A stretch of DNA of 64,000 bases, taken from CAWFGW01 sp963815495. GTDB taxonomy: Bacteria > Bacteroidota > Bacteroidia > Cytophagales > JAAEPT01. The stretch is from NCBI GenBank assembly GCA_963815495.1, contig CAWFGW010000013.1, positions 124,001 to 188,000 on the forward strand, given 5' to 3'. The stretch's first letter is position 1; every line of letters starts with the position of its first letter. Below, piece after piece: positions 35,585-44,723 of the stretch. A program made the translations under genes and the position numbers. A model generated the notes under the pieces. That model saw nothing but the letters and a program-made list of their open reading frames with translations, did not search any database and had not been told where the DNA came from.

Positions 35585-38316
35585 TTAAGCGAATGCTTTT
35601 TTAACAATTTCTGCTTGTAATTTTTTGTGCACGTTCGAGTAACCAACTGCTGGAGATGGCGAATCATCTTTCGTGATTCCATCAATTGGCATTTTTTTGT
35701 TAAATGAACGTAAAATGTAACCCCAAGCCCCACTGTTTCCAGGTTCTTCTTGTACCCAAACTAATGGCGTTCCTTTTTTATATTTTGCTAACTCTTTATC
35801 CAATTGATTATAGGCTAACGGATATAATTGCTCCAAACGAATAATTGCAACGTCTGTACGTTTAGATTTTTGTTGTTCTTCTAACAAGTCAAAATAAACT
35901 TTTCCTGAGCAGAGCAAAATTTTACTTACTTTCTTAGCGTCTACATAATCATCACCGATAATTTCTCTGAACTTTGATTTAGTAAACTCTTCTTGTTGAG
36001 ATACAACCAATGGGTTTCTCAGTAAAGATTTTGGAGACATTACCACTAAAGGTTTTCTAAAAGACCAAGCCATTTGTCTTCTCAATGCATGGAAGAAATT
36101 GGCAGGCGTAGTAATGTTTGCAACAATCATATTAAATCGAGCACATGACTTTAAGAAGCGTTCGAGACGAGCACTTGAGTGTTCTGGACCTTGTCCTTCT
36201 TGCCCGTGTGGCAATAACATTACGAGGTCGTTTTGCATTGCCCATTTCGTTTCAGAAGTAGTTATAAATTGGTCAATCATTACTTGGGCACCGTTTACAA
36301 AGTCACCAAATTGTGCTTCCCAAATTGCTAACGTATTTGGGTGACCCCAAGCGTATCCAAATTCAAAACCTAGCACACCATACTCAGAAAGTAGCGAGTT
36401 ATATATTTCAAATTTCTGTTCACTTCCTTCTACATTATTTAAACTGTTATAAGGTTCGTTTGTATGTGCATCGGTAAGAATAGCATGACGGTGAGAGAAT
36501 GTACCACGCTGCACATCCTGACCAGACATGCGCACATGAACACCATCTAATAATAAAGATCCATAAGCTAATAGTTCTGCTGCTGCCCAATCTAACGGTT
36601 CTTTACCAGAAAACATTTCTTTTCTAGTTTTTAGCAGTTTATCAATTTGTTTCAACGGTTTAAAACCAGTAGGAACAGTGATTAATGCTTTACCGACTTT
36701 TTTAATGTAGTCTTGCTTTAATAGAGGTATCTGGAGATTCATAAAAATCAGTTTCGTCTGCTTTTTTCAATTCAGCCCACTCTTCTTCCGTTGCTTGTAA
36801 AGTATATGGCAAAGCTTTTTGTTTTACCATGTTTAAACGATCCTGTAATAAAGCACGGAATTCTTTGTCCATTTGCTTTGCTACCTGTGCATCAATATCA
36901 CCACGTTCAATTAAGCGTTTGTTATAGATCTCACGTGGATTGGCATGCTTCGAAATGATATCATATAATTTTGGTTGTGTGAATTTTGGTTCATCACTTT
37001 CGTTATGTCCGTGTCTACGGTAACATACCATATCAATGAAAATATCTCTGTTAAATTTCTGACGATATTCAACAGCCATTTTCATACAAAAGACTACCGC
37101 TTCTGGGTCATCACCATTTACGTGAAGTACAGGAGCATCAATGGTTTTAGCAATATCTGTGCAATAGATAGACGAACGAGCATCTTCATAATCGGTCGTA
37201 AAACCGACTTGGTTGTTAATAACAAAGTGAATGGTACCACCAGTAGTAAAACCACGAAGTTTATGCATTTGCACAATTTCATACATGATACCTTGACCTG
37301 CAATTGCTGCATCACCATGTATTAAAATCGGAATAATTTTATTTCTGTCTCTGTTATAGAGTCGATCAGCCTTTAGAGCGGCAATAACCTAAAACAACAG
37401 GGTTTACCGCTTCCAAATGCGAAGGGTTAGGTGTCAATTTCAAATAAACCTCATTACCTGATGGAGTCTTCACTTTACTGGAAAAACCCATGTGGTATTT
37501 TACATCACCATCACCTAAAGTTACGTCTAAGGAAACACCTTCAAATTCGTTGAATATTTGCTCATAGGTTTTGCCCATGATATTACACAATACATTCAAA
37601 CGGCCCCTGTGAGCCATTCCGATTACGAATTCCTTAGCACCTAATTCAGCACCTGTGTTGATTAAGCAATCTAAAGCAGGAATGGTAGTTTCTCCTCCTT
37701 CTAAAGAGAAGCGTTTTTGACCCACATACTTGGTATGTAAAAAGTTTTCGAAAACGACTGCTTCATTGAGCTTTGATAGAATTCGCTTTACATTATCAGG
37801 CTCTGGTTTGTATCCGAGAGACTCTTTTTCAAATTTTTCCTTAAACCAATCTAAACGATCTCTGTGACGAATATACATGTATTCGAAACCGATAGTGCCT
37901 TCATAAATTTTCTTTAGCGCGGCAATAATATCTTTTAGTGGTGCTGCACCAATTCCGATTTCATGTCCTGCTTGGAAAACTGTATTTAAATCTTTCTCAG
38001 AAAAACCGTGATCTTCCAAGTCGAGTCTAGGACCTCTATCTTTTCTATCTCTTACCGGGTTGGTATTAGCTCTTAAGTGTGCTCTACTTCTATAGGCATG
38101 AATTAAATAGTGAACTTTGACTTCATTTTCACTAATAGCTCCTGCTCCACCTGTTATAGATCCACCATCTGACCCAAATTTTTCTTGAGAGAACTCAAAA
38201 CCTTCAAAAAAGCGTTGCCATGTGAGGTCAACAGAGTCGGGATTTTGTTGATAATCAGCATATAACTGATCGATGTATTCCCCATGTGCATTAGCGATAT
38301 AACTATATTTATCCAT
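35585..38316 (-). pseudogene. sucA: 2-oxoglutarate dehydrogenase E1, interrupted by two 1-nt frameshifts
   Basis: Three reading frames together encode one E1 of about 909 residues, the normal family size, beginning MDKYSYIANA at 38316. Frame 1 (38316 to stop 37366) ends after LGYCRSKG. Frame 2 resumes with ADRLYNRDRN and runs to 36702. Frame 3 resumes with KQDYIKKVGK and runs to 35585. Removing one C at 37370/37371 and one at 36716 (plus strand) restores a continuous protein. Core features are intact: MAHRGRLN, the thiamine-diphosphate region HGDAAIAGQG (reached by restoring the frame across the first shift) and INNQVGF, CYRRHGHNE, and the C-terminal transketolase-like half. Either the gene is inactivated or the indels are consensus errors. 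Confidence 0.85.
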
Positions 38317-38337
38317 TACTTTAGTTTTAACGACAAC

Positions 38338-38345
38338 CAAAGCTA
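38338..38345 (-). promoter_or_regulatory. Putative -7 box for the sucA-odhB-lpd cluster
   Basis: On the minus strand TAGCTTTG matches TAnnTTTG, 21-29 nt upstream of the sucA ATG at 38316. The -33 element is weak. Confidence 0.4.
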
Positions 38346-38393
38346 AGTATACTTATCCACATAGAAAAACCGCTTAACCGCTTTAGCAATTAT

Positions 38394-39593
38394 TCACACA
38401 ACATAGTCTGATAAATAACTGAATTTTGAGGTCAATGAGCCACTTTTAGTAATACTTGCGTTAGAAATAATTTCTGAATTTTCTTCTCCCAAAAGCGTTG
38501 GTATTACAAATTTACATAACATATCTCCAAAGCTAGACGAGGCGTCTCTAGGAAGCTCACATGGTAAATTATCGACAGCCATTACCGTAATATGTGAAAG
38601 GTCTGAAAAAGGAGCTTTTTCTATCAGCTCCGTTTTACTAAAATCGTAAAAAGGGGCTTCAATGGTTGTAGATCTAATGGTAGTGGGTATTGAACCTTCG
38701 ATATCACATGTAATGTCCGCAATGGTATTAATTTTAAAACTTGATGATTTAACGTTTTCTATAGTGAACAGAGCGGGGGCTTTCGGGTCCCAATACGCAC
38801 CCGCAATTAATAGGTCTGTATGAGGTAAATATTGTTCAAAATTAGATTCATATTTCTCTGGATTAGCGTAGAAATGGGCATAATCAAAAGTATTGCCGTC
38901 TATTCTTTTGTTATAAGCATCAGAGTCTAACTGTATGTAAACTGCTTCTGAGTAGTCATTTTGAATAAAGTCAGGCATCGCAACATTTTTAATGCCAATA
39001 GCGTCTAAAACTTCTTGGGCACCCTTTGTTACTCGTCCTCCTCCGGTTAATAATATTTTGATATTAGGCAAACTAACCTTGGCAAACTGTGTCCACATTT
39101 CTGTTCTGTCAAAACATTGGTGCGCGGGTTTGATATCATATAATTCATGTTTTATTCCGTAAGCTCGAATTGCATTGTATGCACCAACGATTCCAGCCCA
39201 ACGCCCAAAAGCTACTACACGATTTCCATCAGTCCCTTTTAAGCATTCATAGTCAACAAGCTGTATTTTTTTTTCTAATATATTCTGTAGCAAACTTTTA
39301 TTATAAGGTTGTTTTTTAATGGTGTGCGAGAAGAAAAAATAGGTTTTATTAGGTATTAGCTTTTCGATTTTTACTTCTTTCACTCCAAATAGTACTTTAC
39401 AGGTAGAGACATCCTCGGAGAGAATAGCTCCTGCAGCGCTATATTCTTCATCACTATAGCAACGAATATCACTTGGCTGTACAACTATTTGAGTGTGGGG
39501 GAAGTTTTTTAGTATCTGCTTACAATGATCAGGAGTAAATGCTACACGATGATCAACAGGTGTTTTAGTTTCTTTGATGATTCCGATCTTCAT
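38394..39593 (-). CDS. Saccharopine dehydrogenase-like / alanine dehydrogenase-PNT family oxidoreductase
   Basis: A 399-residue NAD(P)-dependent dehydrogenase. The N terminus (IGIIKETKTPVDHRVAFTPD) is the AlaDh/PNT N-terminal pattern, and ILLTGGGRVTKGAQEVLDAI is the Rossmann nucleotide-binding segment. The central YECLKGTDGNRVVAFGRWAG and C-terminal DITCDIEGSIPTTIRSTTIE are typical of lysine-forming saccharopine dehydrogenase-like proteins. A role in lysine/saccharopine or related amino acid metabolism is inferred. Its start overlaps the stop of the PAP2 gene by 4 nt, so they form one operon with the lipoprotein gene upstream. Confidence 0.8.
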   Translation of the reverse strand: MKIGIIKETKTPVDHRVAFTPDHCKQILKNFPHTQIVVQPSDIRCYSDEEYSAAGAILSEDVSTCKVLFGVKEVKIEKLIPNKTYFFFSHTIKKQPYNKSLLQNILEKKIQLVDYECLKGTDGNRVVAFGRWAGIVGAYNAIRAYGIKHELYDIKPAHQCFDRTEMWTQFAKVSLPNIKILLTGGGRVTKGAQEVLDAIGIKNVAMPDFIQNDYSEAVYIQLDSDAYNKRIDGNTFDYAHFYANPEKYESNFEQYLPHTDLLIAGAYWDPKAPALFTIENVKSSSFKINTIADITCDIEGSIPTTIRSTTIEAPFYDFSKTELIEKAPFSDLSHITVMAVDNLPCELPRDASSSFGDMLCKFVIPTLLGEENSEIISNASITKSGSLTSKFSYLSDYVV

Positions 39594-40201
39594 TCTAACA
39601 CTTTTTTTCTCTTAAATAATATATATAAACTAGTGGTAGCAATCACGGCTATCATAGAACCCACTACTGTATCCTGTAAAAAATGTTGGTATAAATACAA
39701 TCTACTAATAGCAACTAAAACTGCACAGTTAAAAAAGAAGAAATGAAGTAATTTGTTTTTTGTAAAAAAACTTAAGCCTAAGAAAAAGAAAAAAGCTGTG
39801 TTTGTGTGACCACTAGGCATCGAATATAGCTTTTGAATATCCATACCTGGAATCAAATAAAACTCTCTCTTAAGATACCAATAAGGCCTATAATTTTCAC
39901 TAATAATTACCCTTTTAAGTAAGTGGATAATGGGACCATTGACTGCGTAATTAGCACCGATAAAGTAAGCCCATGACTTATTTTTAAAATATAAAATAAT
40001 GATGAAAGGAATTATAAATACTCCTGTACCCACATACGTGAAATATTTAAAAAAATAATCTAAAGGTAGAGCATGATTATCATTAAGTAATATTGTGAGA
40101 TAACCTTTATCAAAAATAGACATTACTATCAATGATAAAAACAGAAGAAGAAAGTAAGGATAATAAAAAAACTTATTACTCTTGATAATTTGTTTTAACA
40201 C
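39590..40201 (-). CDS. PAP2-family membrane phosphatase
   Basis: A 203-residue integral membrane protein with about six hydrophobic segments. The three PAP2 phosphatase motifs are present: KR-x7-RP (K96 to P106, with ENYRP), PSGH (129-132) and SR-x5-H-x3-D (S166, R167, H173, D177). It probably removes phosphate from a lipid phosphate such as phosphatidic acid, phosphatidylglycerophosphate or undecaprenyl pyrophosphate; the sequence does not decide. It is the middle gene of a three-gene minus-strand operon. Confidence 0.9.
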   Translation of the reverse strand: MLKQIIKSNKFFYYPYFLLLFLSLIVMSIFDKGYLTILLNDNHALPLDYFFKYFTYVGTGVFIIPFIIILYFKNKSWAYFIGANYAVNGPIIHLLKRVIISENYRPYWYLKREFYLIPGMDIQKLYSMPSGHTNTAFFFFLGLSFFTKNKLLHFFFFNCAVLVAISRLYLYQHFLQDTVVGSMIAVIATTSLYILFKRKKVLE

Positions 40202-40207
40202 AGGCTA

Positions 40208-40789
40208 TTAATGGAAATAATGATTTAACGTGATATGGGTATAACCATCTTTTCTATCGACAATTAAACTATAATCGTTTTCATGAAAATCTATAAATAA
40301 TCCTTCATTATCTATTTCTTCATCGTAGTTTTTCTTTTCATCAACCTCATGTAAATAATGAGACTCAAACCCTTTTACTCTTTCTGCAATCCAGTAAGCT
40401 TCTGATAGCCAATACCCGTGGTCTGTAAATTGTTTATTATTTCCCACTCGAGTTAGCGTAGCACTGACACCATAATGCATACAACCTCCAATATGAATGT
40501 ATAAACTATCATTATTAGGTAATACTATACGAGCTTCTTTTGTGAGATTATCCCAGCTATAGTTCTTGAATTCGGGTACTGATTTAAGGAAATTATCTGT
40601 CACTGTATCTTTGTTAAACACACAGTCTTTCATGTTTTCAAGTTCATGTTCAATCGAATGAGGAATAGTTAGTGAAGTTGAGTCATCACTTGTAATAAAT
40701 TCATGTGCTACGGGAGCTTTTGTTTCTGTGTCCGAACCACAACTAAAAAGTAAAAAGCTTAGTGAAAAGATGATAATAAAATTTCTCAT
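40208..40789 (-). CDS. Lipoprotein of unknown function
   Basis: A 193-residue protein with a lipobox LLFSC (Cys17). The mature part is rich in acidic residues and His, with a mid-domain GGCMHYGVSATL and a C-terminal YTHITLNHYFH. No family is recognised. It is 6 nt upstream of the PAP2 gene, so it is the first gene of that operon. It probably sits in the outer or inner membrane facing the periplasm. Confidence 0.75.
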   Translation of the reverse strand: MRNFIIIFSLSFLLFSCGSDTETKAPVAHEFITSDDSTSLTIPHSIEHELENMKDCVFNKDTVTDNFLKSVPEFKNYSWDNLTKEARIVLPNNDSLYIHIGGCMHYGVSATLTRVGNNKQFTDHGYWLSEAYWIAERVKGFESHYLHEVDEKKNYDEEIDNEGLFIDFHENDYSLIVDRKDGYTHITLNHYFH

Positions 40790-40930
40790 AACAATCAGTT
40801 TAATGGAAATATAAGCATTAATTCCGAATTATGTGAAGCCATTTGCAAAACACTAGTATCTAAATCTTGTACTTTATGCAAAGAGCATGTTTATTTATTA
40901 TTCTATTTTTAGCCAAAAATAGAGGTGAAT

Positions 40931-40960
40931 TTTGCAAGTTAATGATTGCTTTAACCTTTG
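40931..40960 (+). promoter_or_regulatory. Promoter of the OmpH/Skp gene
   Basis: TTTG (40931-40934), a 17-nt spacer and TAACCTTTG (40952-40960) match the Bacteroidota TTTG/TAnnTTTG promoter. The predicted 5' leader before the TTG start at 41041 is about 75 nt. Confidence 0.6.
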
Positions 40961-41040
40961 CTTATTTGATTTAATTTAGGAAGTTTGTATCTGTTGGTTT
41001 TTTAAAATCATCTAGTATTCTTTTAAATAAAAATAAAATA

Positions 41041-41673
41041 TTGAAAAATTTATCCTTGGGACTTAATGTCGTTCTTTTTATTGCTGTTGCTGTTTTATAC
41101 TATCTTCATTTTAATAGTTGTGCTGTTCAATCAGAACAAGTTCCCAAGACTGAAGCTAATAAAACTTCAACTCTATCTAAAGTAATTACAGACTCTAGTA
41201 AAGCGCGGTTACCCATAGCATATGTCAATATTGATACGCTGAATAAAAAATATAAATTCATTGAATCTGTATCTAAAACTGCGGAAAGAAAACTTAAAGG
41301 ACAACAACAAAAATTAGAAGCAGAGAAAGCGAAAGTAACGGAGGAATATCAAATTTTTATGGAAAACTATCAAGGCGGCATATATAAAAGTCAAGCTGAA
41401 ATAGACCAGCGGCAACAATATTTTGTTCAAAAACAACAGGAGTTGGCTAAAAAGGAGTACGAGTTACAAAATAGCTTAGAGCAAGAGATGGCAGAGACGA
41501 ATGAAAAAATCATGAAGAATGTTACAGAATATCTCAAAAAATATAGTACTGAATTGAATTATTCATTTATCATGGCTACAGGGTCTGCTTCTTCTGTACT
41601 GTTTGCTAAAGATAGTTTAGACATAACGCAACCAATAATTGACGGTTTAAACGAAGAGTTTTTAGCAAAATAA
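41041..41673 (+). CDS. OmpH/Skp-family periplasmic chaperone-like protein
   Basis: A 210-residue protein with a TTG start (MKNLSLGLNV), a single N-terminal hydrophobic segment (about 6-23) and then the Skp/OmpH layout: a short beta strand (IAYVNIDTLNKKYKFIE), a long charged coiled coil (about 75-160) rich in Lys/Glu/Gln, and a closing strand (YSFIMATGSASSVLFAKDSL). Skp holds unfolded outer membrane proteins in the periplasm. No ATG start fits better; the upstream promoter supports this start region. Confidence 0.85.
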   Translation: MKNLSLGLNVVLFIAVAVLYYLHFNSCAVQSEQVPKTEANKTSTLSKVITDSSKARLPIAYVNIDTLNKKYKFIESVSKTAERKLKGQQQKLEAEKAKVTEEYQIFMENYQGGIYKSQAEIDQRQQYFVQKQQELAKKEYELQNSLEQEMAETNEKIMKNVTEYLKKYSTELNYSFIMATGSASSVLFAKDSLDITQPIIDGLNEEFLAK

Positions 41674-41688
41674 TTCATGATGGCATTA

Positions 41689-41720
41689 AGAGGGACTATT
41701 AAAAATATCCCTCTACTTTT
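41689..41720 (+). terminator. Hairpin between OmpH and ComF genes
   Basis: AGAGGGA (41689-41695) and TCCCTCT (41708-41714) form a 7-bp stem followed by ACTTTTTAAATT. It is a modest terminator; the next gene starts 9 nt later. Confidence 0.5.
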
Positions 41721-41729
41721 TAAATTAAG

Positions 41730-42434
41730 ATGAGCATTTTTAAAACTTTTATCACTGATTTCATTTCATTAATATACCCTGCCTTATGTCTCAATTGTAA
41801 TAAGACTTTAAGTGAAAGGGATCATATAATATGTATAAACTGCTCAGAAAAGTTACCTAAAACACAAAGCCATTTACGGACTATTCCGTACATAAAAGAA
41901 CGATTTTATGGAAGAATTCATCCTTTGGAATTTTATGCTTTTCTGCATTATAGTCGCAAAGGGATAGTCCAAAAATTATTTTATGAATTTAAGTATAAAG
42001 GGAATAAGGATATTGCTGTTTTATTAGGTGAAATGTTTGGTAAAGACTTTGAAAACGATTCAATTATAAATAAAAACAATAGGATACTTGTGCCCATACC
42101 TTTACACCCATCCAAAGAAAAATGGAGAGGATATAATCAAAGTGAGGAAATTTGTAAAGGATTGGCTCATGTTTTACATTTCCCCATTGATACTACTTCC
42201 CTTATTAGGAAAAAGGCCAGCGATTCACAAACTCGAAAAAGCAGACTTGCACGTTGGGAAAGTTTGCAATCAACTTTTGTAGTCGCTGGAGATAACCTGA
42301 CAGAGAAAGATGTGATATTGGTAGATGATGTATTGACTACTGGGGCAACACTAGAAGTATGCTATCAGGAATTGCTTAAAGCAAAGCCTAACTCAATCAG
42401 TGTTTTCGTCCTTGCTATAACACCTCCGAATTAG
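41730..42434 (+). CDS. comF: ComF-family phosphoribosyltransferase-like protein
   Basis: A 234-residue protein with an N-terminal four-Cys zinc motif (C20, C23, C35, C38) and a C-terminal type I phosphoribosyltransferase fold with the PRPP-binding loop VILVDDVLTTGATL. This is the ComF/GntX layout. ComF functions in natural DNA uptake in competent bacteria; for most Bacteroidota the role is unproven. It ends with a 4-nt stop-stop overlap with the convergent methyltransferase gene. Confidence 0.9.
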   Translation: MSIFKTFITDFISLIYPALCLNCNKTLSERDHIICINCSEKLPKTQSHLRTIPYIKERFYGRIHPLEFYAFLHYSRKGIVQKLFYEFKYKGNKDIAVLLGEMFGKDFENDSIINKNNRILVPIPLHPSKEKWRGYNQSEEICKGLAHVLHFPIDTTSLIRKKASDSQTRKSRLARWESLQSTFVVAGDNLTEKDVILVDDVLTTGATLEVCYQELLKAKPNSISVFVLAITPPN

Positions 42435-43321
42435 ACGCGTTCTAATACATAAAACATGTACTTTTTTTCTTTAACAAACTTTTCTGGATCAACTGCTGCT
42501 AATTCTTTCTGGGCTTTTTTGCTAATATCTCCTTGAAAACTTTGAGTTAGATAATATAACCAAGGTTGTTTATATTTCATTTTTTCTGTAGCAAATAATG
42601 CTAGCGGTTCAAGAAAGCGTTTGTAATAAAAGTTTATCACTTTTAATGTAGGTAGCGAATTGAGGGTTATATCTTGTTCATGGACAATTTTCCATCCATG
42701 CTTGTTCATGCATGCCATAAAATCTTCTAATCGATGGCCTGATTTATTAATAGTTTTTTCTTCTATTCTAAAAAAATCGGTAATTAACCAGCGACCACCC
42801 TGGAGTAATAAAGCATCAACTTTTTTAAAAGCTTCATCTAAGTTAATGTATTGCAATGATTCTGAATTAATTATTGTTCCAAACTTATCTGTGGTTTCTA
42901 ACTCTTCAAACTTCAAATTATGTACTGTTAAATCAGGCTTTTTTTGATTGATATACCTTTTTTGAAGTAAATTGGGGGTCAATGACTGAACGCGATACCC
43001 TTTCTCAAGAAGAATGGTGGATAAGCCGCCCATCCCACAACCCACATCTAACACTTTTTCTTCTTTGTTTTTTATCTGCTCAATCATCACTTCTGAATAG
43101 CGTACCTGGGCATTTTCAATATCACGAACTGACACAGTATCTGGCGCTACATTGATATCATCAAAGTAACCAAAGTGTAGCATATCTTTGCTCAATATTT
43201 TTGAGTAAAGCATCAATTCCGTATCGTTTTTAGACTTGTCGTATTTGGGGCTATTTTTATGAAATCGATAAGCTTTATAAAGCTTGATTGGGTTTAAGAA
43301 AGTGGCTAAGACTTTTTTCAT
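42431..43321 (-). CDS. Class I SAM-dependent methyltransferase
   Basis: From the ATG at 43321 (MKKVLATFLN) the protein has 296 residues. A TTG 12 codons upstream is also in frame but lies inside the gldJ terminator, so the ATG is preferred. SAM-binding motif I is LDVGCGMGGLST (91-102), with motif II-like VQSLTPN and motif III-like GRWLITDFFRI. The layout resembles cyclopropane-fatty-acid and sterol-type methyltransferases by the N-terminal MLHFGYFDD segment. The substrate is unknown. Confidence 0.8.
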   Translation of the reverse strand: MKKVLATFLNPIKLYKAYRFHKNSPKYDKSKNDTELMLYSKILSKDMLHFGYFDDINVAPDTVSVRDIENAQVRYSEVMIEQIKNKEEKVLDVGCGMGGLSTILLEKGYRVQSLTPNLLQKRYINQKKPDLTVHNLKFEELETTDKFGTIINSESLQYINLDEAFKKVDALLLQGGRWLITDFFRIEEKTINKSGHRLEDFMACMNKHGWKIVHEQDITLNSLPTLKVINFYYKRFLEPLALFATEKMKYKQPWLYYLTQSFQGDISKKAQKELAAVDPEKFVKEKKYMFYVLERV

Positions 43322-43354
43322 TGTATTAATTGCTGTTGAAAGAAAATATTTAGT

Positions 43355-43389
43355 CAAAAAAGAAAGGGATCACTTTCGTGAACCCTTTC
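43355..43389 (-). terminator. Terminator of gldJ
   Basis: GAAAGGGATCAC and GTGAACCCTTTC (43362-43389) form a 12-bp stem with one mismatch and loop TTTC; on the minus strand it is followed by TTTTTT. It lies 26 nt after the gldJ stop codon. Confidence 0.85.
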
Positions 43390-43414
43390 AGTATTAATGG
43401 TATGAATATTAATT

Positions 43415-44617
43415 TTAGTAGTTTGTACCTGCACGAATCATCGCACATCTGAATCCAATAGTTGCAGTACAAGAATCTTCTGCTAAGTATCTTCTAGTAC
43501 CTGGAGACATCCAATAAGCAACATCTTTCCAAGAACCACCTTTGTAAACTCTTGTATGATCGTCAATTAATGATTGGAAACCTTTAGTATCGTAACCTTT
43601 TTCATCGTCTAAAGTACCATCTCTTCTTAATGGGTTTAAGTCATCCATTACTTGGAATGAAGTTGGACGGTAAACATCATATACCCACTCATTCACGTTG
43701 CCAGCCATGTTGTATAAACCGAAATCATTTGGAGGGTAGTTATAGATATAATCTGTAATCATAGCACCGTCATTCAACTTACCAGCGATACCAGCATAGT
43801 CACCACGACCTCTTTTAAAGTTCGCTAAGAACATACCCATTTCATTTCCGTAAGGGTTTCTTAATGCGTGACCATCCCAAGGATAAAGTCGTTTATGCGT
43901 TTGATTTTCGTCTAACCATTGGTTACCAATAAGAGCTTGCGCAGCATATTCCCATTCTGCTTCAGATGGAAGTCGATAGTTTGGTAATACAACACCTGAT
44001 TCTAAAGGAATACGACCTTCATAACCGCCTTCTGGTATTTCAATACCAGCATCTTCAGCCAATTTTTTATTTACAACATTTGTTCTCCAATTTGAAAAGT
44101 CAACTGCTTGTAACCAATTAATACCCACAACAGGAAAATAACGGAACCCAGGGTATCTCAAGTAATGATCTACATACGGGTCATTATAAGCTAACTCACT
44201 TTGCCATACTAATGTATCAGGCAAAGCTGACTGCCAAAATTCTTCAGAAGAGTCTCTTCTGATATAAAATAAATATTCTAACCAGTGAACATTAGCGATT
44301 TCTGTTTCATCCATGTAGAATGACGCAACCGTAACTGTTCTTTCTAAGTTATCTTGTCTTTTTAAAAGATCCTCTTCATAAGAACCTAATACAGTTCTAC
44401 CACCTTCAATAAATACCAAGTTTGGACCTTCTGGCTGACCAAAATACTGACTTACTTGGAAACCATCTTCCTCATTATAAGCAAGACCTGTTGCCGTACT
44501 TTGCGATCCAGGATCCATACTCGTAGGGTTACCTGTACCACCTCCACAAGATGCTAAAATAGCTGCTGCACTGAGTACAAAGGCTACCTTTTTAACAATT
44601 CTAACAAGCTTATTCAT
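43415..44617 (-). CDS. gldJ: Gliding motility / type IX secretion lipoprotein GldJ
   Basis: A 400-residue lipoprotein with a signal peptide ending in ILASC (Cys24). It belongs to the formylglycine-generating-enzyme-like (SUMF1) fold family. GldJ-type segments are GPNLVFIEGGRTVLGS, FYMDETEIANVHWLEYL, FPVVGINWLQAVDFSNWRT, LYNMAGNVNEWVYDVYRP and TRVYKGGSWKD. GldJ stabilises GldK and the type IX machinery in gliding Flavobacteria. It is shorter than the roughly 560-residue Flavobacterium johnsoniae GldJ, and no gldK-N genes are adjacent. The type IX cargo proteins in this window fit its presence. Confidence 0.88.
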   Translation of the reverse strand: MNKLVRIVKKVAFVLSAAAILASCGGGTGNPTSMDPGSQSTATGLAYNEEDGFQVSQYFGQPEGPNLVFIEGGRTVLGSYEEDLLKRQDNLERTVTVASFYMDETEIANVHWLEYLFYIRRDSSEEFWQSALPDTLVWQSELAYNDPYVDHYLRYPGFRYFPVVGINWLQAVDFSNWRTNVVNKKLAEDAGIEIPEGGYEGRIPLESGVVLPNYRLPSEAEWEYAAQALIGNQWLDENQTHKRLYPWDGHALRNPYGNEMGMFLANFKRGRGDYAGIAGKLNDGAMITDYIYNYPPNDFGLYNMAGNVNEWVYDVYRPTSFQVMDDLNPLRRDGTLDDEKGYDTKGFQSLIDDHTRVYKGGSWKDVAYWMSPGTRRYLAEDSCTATIGFRCAMIRAGTNY

Positions 44618-44650
44618 ACCTAAATTTTGTTTGTTGTCTTTTTACAAGCT

Positions 44651-44683
44651 ATAAATATAATCTATTAGTAGTAACATTCAAAA
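44651..44683 (-). promoter_or_regulatory. Putative promoter of gldJ
   Basis: On the minus strand TTTTG (44679-44683), about a 19-nt spacer and TATATTTA (44652-44659) approach the Bacteroidota consensus (the -7 has A in place of the final G). The position is 34-66 nt upstream of the gldJ ATG. Confidence 0.4.
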
Positions 44684-44723
44684 GTTTTCCACACGAAAAA
44701 TTCTTACTTTATATATATTTTTC

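Noticed and set aside
35585..38316. Programmed +1 frameshifting in sucA
   Set aside because: Two sites would be needed, no known slippery or stimulatory element is visible, and the family has no recoding precedent that I know of. Mutation or sequencing error is simpler; kept only as a remote option.
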